Shown: positions 11,085 through 23,269, counted from the stretch's first letter. The stretch: DNA of 64,000 nt from Marthasterias glacialis (GCA_911728455.2 OU452223.1:4796174-4860173); one strand, 5' to 3'. A program made the numbers and translations. Notes: generated by a model from the letters alone, not told the origin.

Positions 11085-11340
11085 GAGCCTTGGTGGTGCG
11101 GAGATACGAATGGTGGTGTGGACGTTCGATTGGTGGTGCGGATGTTCGATTGGTTATGCAGAGATACGATTGGTTGTGCGGAGATACGATTGGTTGTGCG
11201 GAGATACGATTGGTTGTGCGAAAATTCGATTGGTGGTGCGGAGATTTGATTGGTTGTGCGGAGATACAATTGGTGGTGCGGAGATACGATTGGTGGTGCA
11301 GACGTTCGATTGGTGGTGCGGAGATACGATTCGGAATCGA
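11085..11340 (+). repeat. 20-bp minisatellite
   Basis: About 12 tandem copies of a 20-bp unit, gagatacgattggttgtgcg, with gagatac/gatgttc/aaaattc variants. The unit is not a multiple of three, so overlapping open frames on both strands are by-products of the repeat and not genes. Confidence 0.9.
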
Positions 11341-11363
11341 TGGTGGTACAACACGGGAAATTC

Positions 11364-11407
11364 CGAAATAATAAAGGGACCTGGACATTTGCACGTGGCA
11401 TTTGGGG
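11364..11407 (+). repeat. 44-bp direct repeat, right copy
   Basis: Near-exact second copy of window positions 1-44, placed directly after the 20-bp minisatellite. The 300 bp that follow (to about 11700) are GC-rich compared with the surroundings and encode nothing I recognise. Confidence 0.7.
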
Positions 11408-11937
11408 TCCTACTGCCGGCCAGGGTGATAGCTGGTTGTTGATCTTAAAGATGCATCAGGCTGCTCTACCGGGGGAGCATGGTGCTGGTGTGATCACAAA
11501 TGGTTGGCAAACGGCAGTAGTCCCTAGTCATGGCCGTGGGGCTAGTGGACCGCGTTACTACAGCTAGGGGACTGCCTTGGGGTTCGCCTTGGGGTGGCGG
11601 ACCGGACCCTGCCGAAAGGTGGGTGTAATGGCTCTGACGATGCTAGAAAGCGTGTGGGGCTGGTATCCTGGGACCTGCTCGTGGTGGCCCTGCTTTAGAC
11701 TAACCTTACCAGGATGATAATGGCAAAATACTGATCAAACAAAAATGCTTGCAATGGTGCACTTATAAAATACTCGTTATTTTTATTGTTCTGCATGTTC
11801 TGCATGTTCTGCATTTTTTAATGTTCTGCATTACTATTTGTAATGTAAAACATCATGAATTGTGTATACAGTAACTTTTATGTTGTAATTTTTGCCCCAA
11901 AATAAGCATACATTGTGTCTATGTCACTCTAATAACC

Positions 11938-12065
11938 TTTAGAGCCACTACACTTAGGCATGATTCCTAGCTGGCAGGTACAATAGCCCCTCTACTGATC
12001 TACCCTCAAGGCCCCATGGCATGAGTGCTACAATATCTCCTTTTGTTAGTGCAGGATCTGGTACA
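11938..12065 (+). repeat. left terminal inverted repeat
   Basis: Pairs with 18535-18668 in reverse orientation. Shared blocks in the same order are agccactac, gcat, tggcaggtacaata, ctactgatcta and ccatggcatgagtgct. Confidence 0.7.
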
Positions 12066-12129
12066 CACACTTTTCCGACAGCTCTGTCAGATGCGTGCTT
12101 TATGCCATGTTTGAGTAAGATTTCTTGAC

Positions 12130-15100
12130 TTGCAAACACGACCCGTATCCGGGCCTCATTACACCGACACTAATCGCTGCTGAAAAAAACATTCCCTCCC
12201 GGCTCGCCAGGGAGTGGCTCCTGAGAAGGCAGACAGGTTGTGACACACTCAATCTCTTGGGTGTACTGTGCTGTTTGTGCGTCTGAGTGGGGCTTTGACG
12301 ATGTTTTCAGACTTGACCAGTGGCTTTTCCCATAAAAAAGAAGCCTGCTGAGGTCCCCGCCGTCATTTGTCTTCCAGTTTGGACAATTTATCATGCAAAT
12401 TAAGGCAGGGGGAAGAACCTCGATGCCATAACTCTGTGTCAAGGGCCGAGTTTGTACAGGCTGCTCATTGATATCCACCATGCTAACGCCCATGGTATCT
12501 AACTGACATTCAGACTACTCAAAACCAACAAAAAGAGCAGGCAGGGCAAACACAACCCATTTTTGGACCATGTTACACCCACCATGAAAGCCGCTCACCA
12601 ACAGTTCCCTCCCTGCTCCATGGCACTGGCCACAGGGGCCCGCAATGAGCTGCTGTACAGGCAGACAGGCTGTGACACATGGTGACTCAATCTCCTGGGT
12701 GTACAGCAATGTTCATGGATCAGAGTGGGGCTCATTGATATCCACCATGCTAACGCCCATGGTATCTAACTGACATTCAGGCAGGGTTCAGGGACAGCCA
12801 AACCAAACTCGACCTCAGTCCCATGGCTTTAGCTTGACCATGGCTGGACTACTCAAAACCAACAAAAAGAGCAGGCAGGGCAAACATGATCCAGTCGTCC
12901 GGACCACTGTCGATGTCTGATTTTCCCCCTGCATCAGGCAATCCTTAGCCAATAGTGTCCTCTGAATTGTTTACAGACTTGACCTGCGTATTTTCTCATA
13001 AAAAACAAAAGGCAATCTGAGGTTCCCATTGTCAATCTTCCTCCAGTTTGGAGAGTTTGTCAGGGGAATTAGAAGGGTGGAAGAAACATTGTCAACTTCA
13101 CTCTGTGTCAAGGGCCGAGTTTGTACAGGCTGTTCATTGATATCCACCTTGCTAATGCCCATGGTATCTAGCCAGCATCTAGGCAGGGTTCAGGGACAGC
13201 CATAGCAAACTCGTCCGTAGCCCACTGGTCTGTATCCTGACCATGGCTGGACTACTCAAAACCATTGGAAAAAGAGCAGGCAGGGCAAACACGACCGGTT
13301 TCCAGCCCCTGTTACACCCACCATGATAGCTGCTCACCAACTGTTCCCTCCCTGGCTCATAGAACTTGCCCTGGGGTTTTACAACAAGTTCCTGTACAGG
13401 CAGACAGGCTGTGACACACGCTCAATCTCCTGGGTGTACAGCGCTGTTCATCGATCAGAGTGAGGGTCTGATGATGTTGGCCATGACCCACTCAAACCAC
13501 TGTCGATGTCTGATTTTCCCCCTGGATCAGGCAATCCTAGGACAATAGTGTCCTCTTTCTTGTTTTCAGACTTGACCTGTGTTTTCTCATAAAAAAGAAA
13601 AGGCAGTCTAAGGTCCGCACCATCAATCTTCCTCCAGTTCAGAGAGTTTGTCAGGCAAATTAGGCAGGAGAAGAAACATTGTCGCCATAACTCTGTGCCA
13701 AGGGCCGAGTTTACAGGCTGTGCATTGATGTCCACATTGCTAACGGTCATGGTATCTAGCCGACACCCAGGCAGGGTTTCGGGACAACCAAAGCAAACTC
13801 ATCATTGGCCCTTGCTCTTTATCCTGACCATGGTAGGCAACTCAAAACCAACGGAGAAGAGTAGGCATGACAAAAACGACCCATTTCTGGGCCCCGTTGC
13901 ATCCACCATGAATGCTGCTTATCAGCCGTTTCCCCCTGGCTCCATGACACTCATTATGAGCCTGAGGACAGGCACCTGTGAAGGCAGACAGGCTGTGACA
14001 CTGGCTCAATCTCCCGGGTGTACATGGCTGTTCATGGGTCAGAGTGAGGCTCTGACGATGGTGGGCATGACCCACTAGTCCAGACCACCATTGATGCCAG
14101 ATTTCCCCAAACATTGGGCATTTCTAGGCCTATAGTGTCTTCTGAATTGTCTTAAGTCTTGACCAGTGGCTTCTACGGTATAAAGGGTAGGACAAGCGGA
14201 TGTCCACACCGTCAATCTTCCTCCAGAGTTTGTCATTCGAAACAGGCAGGGGGAAGATACGCAGTCGTTGTTATGGGACAACCAAAGCAAACTTGTCCTT
14301 AGCCCCTGGTTTTTATCCTGACAATGGCTGGACTACCAGTTGGGGTTACAGGACAACCAAAGCAAACTCGTCCTCAGCCCCTGGTCTTTATCCTGACCAT
14401 GGTTGTACTACCAGTTGTGGTTCCGGGACAGCCAAAGCAAACTTGTCCTCAGCCCCTGGTCTTTATCCTGACCATGGCTGGACTACCAGTTGGGGTTACG
14501 GGACAACCAAAGCAAACATGTCCTCAGCCCCTGGTCTTTATCCTGACGATGGCTGGACTACCAGTTGGTGTTACGGGACAACCAAAGCAAACTCGTCCTC
14601 CGCCCCTGGTCTTTATCCTGACCGTGGCTGGACTACCAATTGTGGTTCCGGGACAACCAAAGCAAACTTGTCGTTAGCCCCTGGTCTTTATCCTGACCGT
14701 GGCTGGATTACCAGTTGTGGTTCCGGGACAGCCAAAGCAAACTCGTCCTCAGCCCCTGGTCTTTATCCTGACACTGGCTGGACTACCAGTTGGGGTTATG
14801 GGACAACCAAAGCAAACTTGTCCTTAGCCCCTGGTCTTTATCCTGACCATGGCTGGACTACCAGTTGGTGTTACGGGACAACCAAAGCAAACTTGTCCTT
14901 AGCCCCTGGTCTTTATTCTGACCATGGCTGGACTACCAGTTGGGGTTACAGGACAACCAAAGCAAACGCGTCCTCGTCCCCTGGTGTGTATCCTAACCAT
15001 GGCTGGACTACTCAAAACCAACAGAAAAGAGCAGGTAGAGAAAACACAACACCTTTCCAGGCCCTGTTACACCTTCAATGGTAACCACTCACCTCCTGTA

Positions 15101-16280
15101 CATGCAGACAGGCTGTGACACACTCGCTTAATCTCTCGGTTGCACAGTGGTGTTCATCAGTCATGACCCACTCGTCCCTATCCTCCAGACCACCGTCTAT
15201 GTCGAGTTCTCAGCATTGGGCAGTTCTCAGGCTGTAGTTTCTTCTGAATTGTCTTCAGGCTTGACTGGTGGCTTTTTCCAGTAAAAAAAGATAGGACAAG
15301 CTGTTGTCCCTGACATCAATTTTCGTTGAGATTGGAGTGTTTGTCAGGCGAATTAGGCAGGGGGAATGAACACCGTCTCAATCACCGTGGGCCAAGTTTT
15401 TACAGGCTGTTCATTGATATCCACCTTGCTAACAGCTGTGAAATCTGGCCAACATCCAGGTGGGGTCCGGGACAACCAAACCAAACTCATCTTCATCCCT
15501 TGGTGTGTATTCTAATCATGGCTGGACGACTCAAGACTAACGAAAACAGCAGGAAAGGCAAACACAACCTGTTTCCGGGCACCGATACATCCACCATGAA
15601 AGCTGCTCACCAATCTTTCCCTCCTGGCTCCATGGCACTCACCATGGGGTCTCGGGCAGGCTCCGGCAAAGGCAATCTCCTGGGTGTACAGCGCTGTTTA
15701 TGGGTCAGAGTGGTGCTCTGATGATGTAGGTCATGACCCACTTGTCCAGACCAGTGACAATGTCAGATTTTCCCCCAGCATTGGGTGTTTGTAGGCCAAT
15801 AGTTTCTTCTGAATTGCTTCAGAAAGCCAATGTCCCCGCCGTCAGTCTTTCTCAAACTGAGAGTGTTTTGAGGGCAGGGGGAAGAAACTCTCACCATAAC
15901 TCTGTGTCGTGGACCGAGTTTACAGGCTGTTCATTGATATCCACATTGCTAACAGCCATGGTATCTGGCCGACACCCGGTCGTGGTTCCTGGACAACCAA
16001 ACAAAATGAAGAAGAGCATGCAGGGTAAACAACCCAATTCCAGGCTCCGTTACACCCACCATGAAACCCACTCAGCAAACCATTCCCTACCAGGGCTCTT
16101 GCAACTTGGGCTCCTGTACATGCAGACGGGCCTCGACACACTCGTTCAATCTCCCGGGTGTACAGTGCTGTTCATGGGTCAAAGTGGGTCTCTGACGATG
16201 TTGGGCATGACCACCTCGTACAGACCACAGTTGATATGTTGGATCTCCCAGGATCAGGCAGTCCCTTGCCAATAGTGTCT
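12130..16280 (+). repeat. ~590-bp higher-order repeat, several partial copies
   Basis: Landmarks recur in fixed order: gctaacgcccatggtatct, gggacagccaaa..caaactcg, gaccatggctggactactca, gttacacccaccatgaa, cctgtacaggcagacaggct, ctcaatctcc.gggtgtaca, ttgacc.gtg.tttttc, ttgtcaggc.aattaggcag. The gctaac landmark is found near 12481, 12747, 13148, 13738, 15428 and 15947, so full units are about 590 bp and others carry internal deletions. The repeat is non-coding. Confidence 0.75.
14274..15010 (+). repeat. 75-bp tandem repeat, about 10 copies
   Basis: The unit begins gggacaaccaaagcaaactc and includes cccctggtctttatcctgac and ggctggactaccagttg. It is a local amplification of one segment of the surrounding ~590-bp repeat. 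Since 75 is a multiple of three, it leaves a 294-codon open frame at 14200-15084 with a 25-residue repeat; nothing else supports that frame as a gene. Confidence 0.9.
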
Positions 16281-16287
16281 TCTTGAC

Positions 16288-18057
16288 CAATGGAGCTTGG
16301 GATGGGTTCCTGTACAGGCAGACAGGCTGTGACACACTCGCTCAGTCTCCCAGTTATACAGTGCTGTTATGGCACTTGCCACTGGGGCTTGGGATGGGTT
16401 CCTGTACAGGCAGACAGGCTGTGACACACTCGCTCAGTCTCCCGGTTATACAGTGCTGTTATGGCACTTGCCATTGGAGCTTGGGATGGGTTTCTGTACA
16501 GGCAGACAGGCTGTGACACACTCGCTCAGTCTCCCGGTTATACAGTGCTGTTATGGCACTTGCCATTGGAGCTTGGGATGGGTTCCTGTACAGGCAGACA
16601 GGCTGTGACACACTCGCTCAGTCTCCCAGTTATACAGTGCTGTTATGGCACTTGCCATTGGAGCTTGGGATGGGTTTCTGTACAGGCAGACAGGCTGTGA
16701 CACACTCGCTCAGTCTCCAGGTTATACAGTGCTGTTATGGCACTTGCCATTGGAGCTTGGGATGGGTTCCTGTACAGGCAGACAGGCTGTGACACACTCG
16801 CTCAATCTCCTAGTTATACAGTGCTGTTATGGCACTTGCCATTGGAGCTTGGGATGGGTTCCTGTACAGGCAGACAGGCTGTGACACACTCGCTCAGTCT
16901 CCCAGTTATACAGTGCTGTTATGGCACTTGCCATTGGAGCTTGGGATGGGCTCCTGTACAGGCAGACAGGCTGTGACACACTCGTTCAGTCTCCCAGTTA
17001 TACAGTGCTGTTATGGCACTTGCCATTGGAGCTTGGGATGGGTTCCTGTACAGGCAGACAGACTGTGACACACTCGCTCAGTCTCCCAGTTATACAGTGC
17101 TGTTATGGCACTTGCCATTGGAGCTTGGGATGGGTTCCTGTACAGGCAGACAGACTGTGACACACTCGCTCAGTCTCCCAGTTATACAGTGCTGTTATGG
17201 CACTTGCCATTGGAGCTTGGGATGGGTTCCTGTACAGGCAGACAGGCTGTGACACACTCGCTCAGTCTCCCAGTTATACAGTGCTGTTATGGCATTTGCC
17301 ATTGGAGCTTGGGATGGGCTCCTGTACAGGCAGACAGGCTGTGACACACTCGTTCAGTCTCCCAGTTATACAGTGCTGTTATGGCACTTGCCATTGGAGC
17401 TTGGGATGGGTTCCTGTACGGGCAGACAGGCTGTGACACACTCGCTCAGTCTCCCAGTTATACAGTGCTGTTATGGCATTTGCCATTGGAGCTTGGGATG
17501 GGTTCCTGTACAGGCAGACAGGCTGTGACACACTCGCTCAGTCTCCCAGTTATACAGTGCTGTTATGGCATTTGCCATTGGAGCTTGGGATGGGTTCCTG
17601 TACAGGCAGACAGGCTGTGATACACTCGCTCAGTCTCCCAGTTATACAGTGCTGTTATGGCATTTGCCATTGGAGCTTGGGATGGGTTCCTGTACAGGCA
17701 GACAGACTGTGACACACTCGCTCAGTCTCCCAGTTATACAGTGCTGTTATGGCACTTGCCATTGGAGCTTGGGATGGGTTCCTGTACAGGCAGACAGGCT
17801 GTGACACACTCGCTCAGTCTCCCAGTTATACAGTGCTGTTATGGCACTTGCCATTGGAGCTTGGGATGGGTTCCTGTACAGGCAGACAGACTGTGACACA
17901 CTCGCTCAGTCTCCCAGTTATACAGTGCTGTGTTGGCACTTGCCATTGGAGCTTGGGATGGGTTCCTGTACAGGCAGACAGGCTGTGACACACTCGCTCA
18001 GTCTCCCAGTTATACAGTGCTGTTATGGCACTTGCCACTTGGGCTTGGGATGGGCTC
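16288..18057 (+). repeat. 92-bp tandem repeat, about 19 copies
   Basis: Highly homogeneous 92-bp units contain atggcacttgccattggagc, gttcctgtacaggcagacag and ctcagtctcccagttataca. The unit derives from another segment of the ~590-bp repeat (cctgtacaggcagacaggct through tgtacagtgctgtt). High identity between units points to recent expansion. The overlapping 79-codon open frames are repeat artefacts. Confidence 0.95.
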
Positions 18058-18534
18058 AATCTCTTGAGTGTACAGTGCTGTTCATTAATCCAAGACATGT
18101 TCAAGATGGTGCCCATTATCTCAGGCATGATGCCTTCACACGAGGGGCTTTAAATATCTGCATATCTCTGGGTTATGTTCTAATGGCTAAACCATTGGCG
18201 AGGAATGAGTCTGTCCGTAATGGGAAATATCCACTCCCTGGGACGAGCCAATTCCTCAGCGGACCTGTACCAGTGATAACAATCTGCCACCGCATCATTC
18301 CCCTGCCCAGCACTCCTTGCTGCAAGAGGACCTGAGTGAAGGCAGTGTCATGGGTTGGAAAGGAGATATTATCCAGCCTTCAATAGGGGCATAACACTGA
18401 ACAGGAGGGGCATCACATCCCTTCTTATCCCAGAGTTTGAAGCAATAAACCTGGGATAGTTCCATATACATGTAGAGTGATGACGACTCCTCCCTGCTCT
18501 ATGCTCGATCTCGTGGTTGTTCTATCAACACTCA

Positions 18535-18668
18535 AGACAAAGAGGAAGACAACATAGCACTCATGCCATGGGGAATTGTCAGTAGATCAGTAGGGAGTTT
18601 TTGTGAATCTAAGCGTTATTGTACCTGCCAATAGGGAAATATGCATAAGTAGTGGCTTTACCATTAAG
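18535..18668 (-). repeat. right terminal inverted repeat
   Basis: Reverse-complement partner of 11938-12065. It ends in gtagtggct, the complement of the left end agccactac. Confidence 0.7.
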
Positions 18669-18669
18669 T

Positions 18670-21610
18670 ATTCAAGTGAAACCCAAACCACACTGCTCTG
18701 GGGAGGATTTTAATTTTTGGTAAGAAACGTGATTACATTAAGTTCTGAAACGAGGCGGCTGCCGATGCGTTAGAATGCGAGCCAGACGGACATAAAGTCA
18801 CCGCGTGTTAAAGATATTGCGACCAATATCAAAAGTTTCATCTCGTATAAAAAGTTTGTAATTGTTTGTCGACAAGACCCATGAAAATGCACTGGAATGT
18901 GTTATTGTTATCAATTTATTTCACCATAATTCACAGACAAATGTGAATATGTTACAAAATTTCACAAGTAACAAGAGTATGACAATACATGTATATTAAA
19001 ATATATTATTATGATATATAAAATGAAAAACGTACTCAACCACATAAAAAATGTAATAAGGACTAGACAGAAGGGAAAATATTTTTCATGCAACCAAAAC
19101 ATTACAAAATTAGGGATCAACATGGAAATAAAAGAAACAATATTTATGTATATAAAACGATAATAAAAAAGAAATTAAAATGATTTGTAGTTAGGAAGTT
19201 AGTTTTACAAAACAACTTATTCTGATTTATTTATTACAATTCCACTAAATAAAAACTTCTATGATTTAATTAAAATGATAAAAAAGGTCCACCTTACAAG
19301 TAGCATATTTATAATTTAATCAGAAGACAAATTGCAATTTATACATCAAAAATTTACAATGAAACATTAAATATTTCCAATTCACTAATTACTTTATGAC
19401 ATTTAGAAAAAGAATGGGTCTTAATTTTAGCGCAAAAAATATAGTTAATATGTATGTTATGTGTGTAGTAGTTCATGAATTTGACAATATATATGTGATA
19501 AAAAGGTACTGTAGGTCCTCCTGCTAACAATTCATATTTAAATTAGGTTTTGAAAATTCATCAATGTTATTTAAATGCATTAGACTATTTACATATCTTG
19601 TGATGATTTGTTTCTGAATATGTTATCCCCATGATACAAAAATGCTGAATCTAAAAAAAGTTATATACTTTTAAAATGACGTTCTTAACCTTTAACAAAT
19701 CATATCACTGTGTTACTTCCGATAAATGCAAATGATGACATTGACAACTAAAGATTAATTTATTAACAATTATATGACAAATGTGAAAATACAAATCAAT
19801 TAAATTAACATTAACATTAATCTAGCTCTTACAAAGTCTATGTTTTAAATTTTGATAACAATACTAACTACATTGAAATGTGTTTTGAAGAACTAACTTA
19901 TATAAATAAATAATAAATAAATAAATAAAATGAACATTTATATAGTGCCTGTCCATGAAACATGCTCCTGGGCAAATTTTAAAAAATGGGCCTAATCCTA
20001 AAATCGTTATAAATACACACATTTACATAGAAATCATTAGTTGAACATAAAATAATAAGTCTAAAAAGTAATAATGATGATAAAGCACCTTACATTAAAA
20101 AATATTAAAAGCTCAAACCCAAAGCGCAGTATAATAAATTAAATTATGTTAAAAATAAGAACTAAAAACTATAGGCTGACACCCAACTGTCAATTTTTAT
20201 GTAAGATACAAGAAGTATCATCCAATGAAATCACTTATAGGGGTAACAGGTGTCAAGACAAAATAAATTAATGTTGGGGTTCGAGGTCCGCTTTAAGGCC
20301 TATGAAGACTAGCCCAATTTTATAACATACAACGACAGTTTAAAATACCAAATTAAGAATTAATATTTATATTATTTGTTCATAGTTATTTGAATTCATT
20401 ATATAAAAGTTAGATAGTTGGTTCTTTTATGTTCAAGCCTTCTTACATAAGTTAGGCATACATGTACATGTAGATTAACACTTTCTGAACAATTATGATT
20501 ACTAACATTAATAAAAACTATCACTCATATGAACTTCATAATCATTGAGCATATGTCAGGCCTATATGTAGACTAATTATGTTTTATTTTATGTGAAACA
20601 AGTTGTAGCGCTTAAGGTGGGCGGGTGGCTCATAATACTAGTTCTATTGAATAAACTAGTATAAAAATGTACATTTAGATTTCTTTTTCTTTGTTAATTA
20701 TGATTAAAAATATAATGAAGTTATCACCAATGGATTACTTTCTAAGTTTCAACAGTTTACAATGTTAATATCAGTGAAACAAAGAATTTCCAACTGTTCA
20801 AATTATCTAACATAACACTTTTCTAACATTCGTTATTGTTATTTGTATTATAGATATGAAATTAATTACTCAAAATGATATTATTTTCAGCTTGAGGGCC
20901 AAACTCGAACCTCAATTGATATTTTTTTAATAAATTAAATTATAGATATACTTATTTCAATGCAATTATAGCAATAACTTTGTTCAGTCATGAACTGTCT
21001 TTAAAAAGTTAAAGTTGAAATTAACTGTACAAAATTGTCTACATTTGATTCGTGCGTCATTAACAAGAATTTGACTTTTTGTCTCAGTTAATAATATATT
21101 GAACCGGGCTGAATAATGTGCATACACTTTCCAATGCATGCACTGCTTTAATCGTATTAAAAATAATGTGATAATAATAAATTAAAATTAAGAAATGAGT
21201 GATATTATCAAATAGAATAAAACACAAAATTAGGCTTTCTCTGAAAAGTTCATAAAATCTCGAGTAACGTCGGTGAAGCGAAATATTGCGTTTCGGTTTC
21301 TTATAAAACGGGCGCTGCCGAGATTGAACGTTAATTTGTATTTTACACATGATCGATGCATCTGTTAAGCCGCGCAGAATGCAGCCTTGTTTCAGAAACT
21401 TATCGTTTAATACTTGAAATGTGATAAGAAAATATTGAAATGAGATTTTCTCAATTGCAGTGTGTTTAGTTAAATCAGGGTGATCCTAAATTTCTACTTG
21501 ATGATAAATAAATAAAATTGAAGTAAACTTTGATACTATAAAACCCCTTATATCGTATATTATACAAATATTACTCTTAAGTGATGTTTGAAGCTTTGCA
21601 TGGTGTAGGA
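18670..21610. other. AT-rich intergenic region
   Basis: I see no supported gene. It contains a TAAA-type microsatellite at 19905-19930 followed by aacatttatatagtgcc, which resembles a SINE or LINE tail. Short open frames are scattered and have no family features. Confidence 0.5.
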
Positions 21611-21613
21611 GAC

Positions 21614-21802
21614 TAAGAATAAACTATTGCTAGTAAACTTGCAGGTACAACCATGTGTTTAAATCTCTTTTGTGAGAAGTGTTGGCTCTGAAAGACGATC
21701 AGAGCATACTGATCGAAACGTCGAGACCACTCCGGCTCTTTTCACATTCAACACTCCTCACATGGTTGTACCCACAAGTTTACTAGCAATAGTTTATTCT
21801 TA
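21614..21802. mobile_element. hairpin element with 44-bp inverted repeats
   Basis: The left arm 21614-21657 (taagaataaactattgctag onward) is nearly the perfect complement of the right arm 21759-21802. The central loop holds a second hairpin, cgatcag/ctgatcg, followed by aaacgtcgag. Non-coding MITE-like element. Confidence 0.75.
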
Positions 21803-21826
21803 AACATTACTCCTAAAAAAATGGGA

Positions 21827-21877
21827 GGATAGAGAGTGATAGCGCCCTCTAGCAGTGACCAAAGGAAACTTATAGAA
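21827..21877 (+). repeat. 51-bp direct repeat, copy 1
   Basis: The stretch from ggatagagagtgatagcgcc to aaacttatagaa is repeated exactly at 22221-22271. The sequence after the second copy (ttatcgctatgaatac) also resembles the sequence after the inserted MITE (ttattgctatgaaaac). This indicates a tandem duplication interrupted by the MITE. Confidence 0.8.
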
Positions 21878-21878
21878 C

Positions 21879-22200
21879 TGAGCAAGTTCGATCAAGGACC
21901 ACTGGTTAACTAGTGGTTGGTTTGTGACGTACGTAGTGCATGCGCACTGAAGTTGAAGTGCGAACGACTCTAGTCATGTCACGTCAACGCGACCATGAGA
22001 AAACGGCGAAATCAGCATTATCACTTTCCTGATAACTGGTCCCCTCTGCATTGTGCTTATGAAACGGCTATTGGTAACCAGCGATGTGACCAACCTCGAT
22101 AGGCTGGTCGCGAATAGTCGACTAGACTAGTCCAACCATTGTAAACTAGAGAGAGTTAGTCGAACTATGGTTAGCTATGGTCCTTGATCGAACTTGCTCA
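21879..22200. mobile_element. MITE with ~23-bp terminal inverted repeats
   Basis: The left end tgagcaagttcgatcaagga and the right end tccttgatcgaacttgctca are complementary. The 322-bp element sits in the first copy of a small tandem duplication; the second copy shows the unoccupied site. Confidence 0.8.
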
Positions 22201-22220
22201 TTATTGCTATGAAAACATAA

Positions 22221-22271
22221 GGATAGAGAGTGATAGCGCCCTCTAGCAGTGACCAAAGGAAACTTATAGAA
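22221..22271 (+). repeat. 51-bp direct repeat, copy 2 (unoccupied site)
   Basis: Exact copy of 21827-21877 that runs straight into ttatcgctatgaa without the MITE. Confidence 0.8.
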
Positions 22272-22940
22272 TTATCGCTATGAATACTTAAGTATAATAG
22301 TTGATACAGGTATAAGGCATTTGCATTGTAAGCACTGCGGTGCTTCATGTAGTGTTCAAGGGTTCTCATTTTAAGAATTGAAATAAAGTTTATTTTAAAC
22401 TATGCTGATGAGATTTAATCGGGTTGGGGGGGGGGTAACTTTACCATTCCTTAAGAGAATCCAATCTGTTTTACAGGGAATAATGAAAGCCCTATAAAGT
22501 AGTTAAGGTTGTAATTAAACACTAATTTTGTTCTTTTAGAGACTGTGGATTGTATTTTCGCTTAAAAAAATATTGAGGCTATTGAAATAAAAAACTATTG
22601 TTATAAATAATCTAAATAATAATTAATCAAAATATATCGGTTAAATACTTTTTAATTAGATTAAATTTGTTGTTTTGTATGTTAAACTACTTATGTTACG
22701 TTTGATAGTCATAATAGTGTCTTCTTTTACTTGTTAAATACATTCATATTATACAGTATGGTCTTTTGGTTCTAAAATAAACTATTTTTAAGCAGACACC
22801 AACTGATATTTCTTCAATTTCTTTTTCCTCTCCACATTCTATAAAGGTCATAGGTCAAAGGGTGCATCTCATTATTATTTTATTTTTTTGACCTATCCAT
22901 TCTAAGGTTTAAATATAACGTCCGAGCGATTTTTTCAAGC

Positions 22941-23026
22941 GGCGATTTAGCCCAGTGGGCTAGCTCACAGCTCCCGGAATTCTGGGGCTGTGAGCTCGGG
23001 GGTTCAAATCCTGGTGGACCCCCTTT
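22941..23026 (+). mobile_element. tRNA-like SINE head
   Basis: Pol III box A (tagcccagtggg) and box B (ggttcaaatcc) are present. However, the ends gcggcga and ggtggacc do not pair as an acceptor stem. It is more likely a tRNA-derived SINE or pseudo-tRNA than a functional tRNA. Confidence 0.5.
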
Positions 23027-23071
23027 TTACCAGTAAAAAAAGACATTTTTTTAATTTCTTGTAAAAATGGG

Positions 23072-23146
23072 TAGGGCTTGAACCGCATACCTTCAGCCCT
23101 GTAACCTCTCTCTCTCACCACTCTGCTACTGAGCTTTCATGAAAAT
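23072..23146 (-). mobile_element. tRNA-like SINE head on the opposite strand
   Basis: The reverse complement shows box A (tagcagagtgg) and box B (ggttcaagccc). It lies only about 45 bp from the plus-strand tRNA-like head, tail to tail. Confidence 0.45.
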
Positions 23147-23269
23147 CTAACGGTTTTTGACCTGATGAATATTAGAATGGGCCGACTTAGAAAATTTTTC
23201 AAAATAATTTCTCCCTGGCCAGACCCTTGGATTTTTGGCTGATCTGAGGGTTGACCAAGGGCCCTTGTA

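Larger units (their letters stand above)
11938..18668. mobile_element. 6.7-kb terminal-inverted-repeat element filled with satellites
   Basis: The sequence from 11938 (agccactacacttaggcat) is the imperfect reverse complement of the sequence ending at 18668. Matching segments include agccactac, tggcaggtacaata, ctactgatcta and ccatggcatgagtgct over about 110-130 bp; the right arm has about 19 extra bases. Flanking TA dinucleotides could be a target duplication, but this is uncertain. The interior holds only repeats and no recognisable transposase, so the element would be non-autonomous. Confidence 0.65.

Noticed and set aside
14200-15084. 294-codon plus-strand open frame with a 25-residue repeat
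   Set aside because: The frame exists because the 75-bp satellite unit is a multiple of three and lacks stops in that phase. A second frame is also open, and flanking sequence gives no splice or start support.
16288-18057. CRISPR array
   Set aside because: The repeats are directly adjacent 92-bp units without unique spacers, in a eukaryotic setting.
16283-18128. Series of 79-codon open frames every 92 bp
   Set aside because: Each is the same satellite unit read through three phases; no family features.
21690-21725. Hammerhead ribozyme suggested by the sequence cgaaacgtc
   Set aside because: The CTGANGA core is not present in the required position; only a simple 7-bp hairpin precedes the motif.
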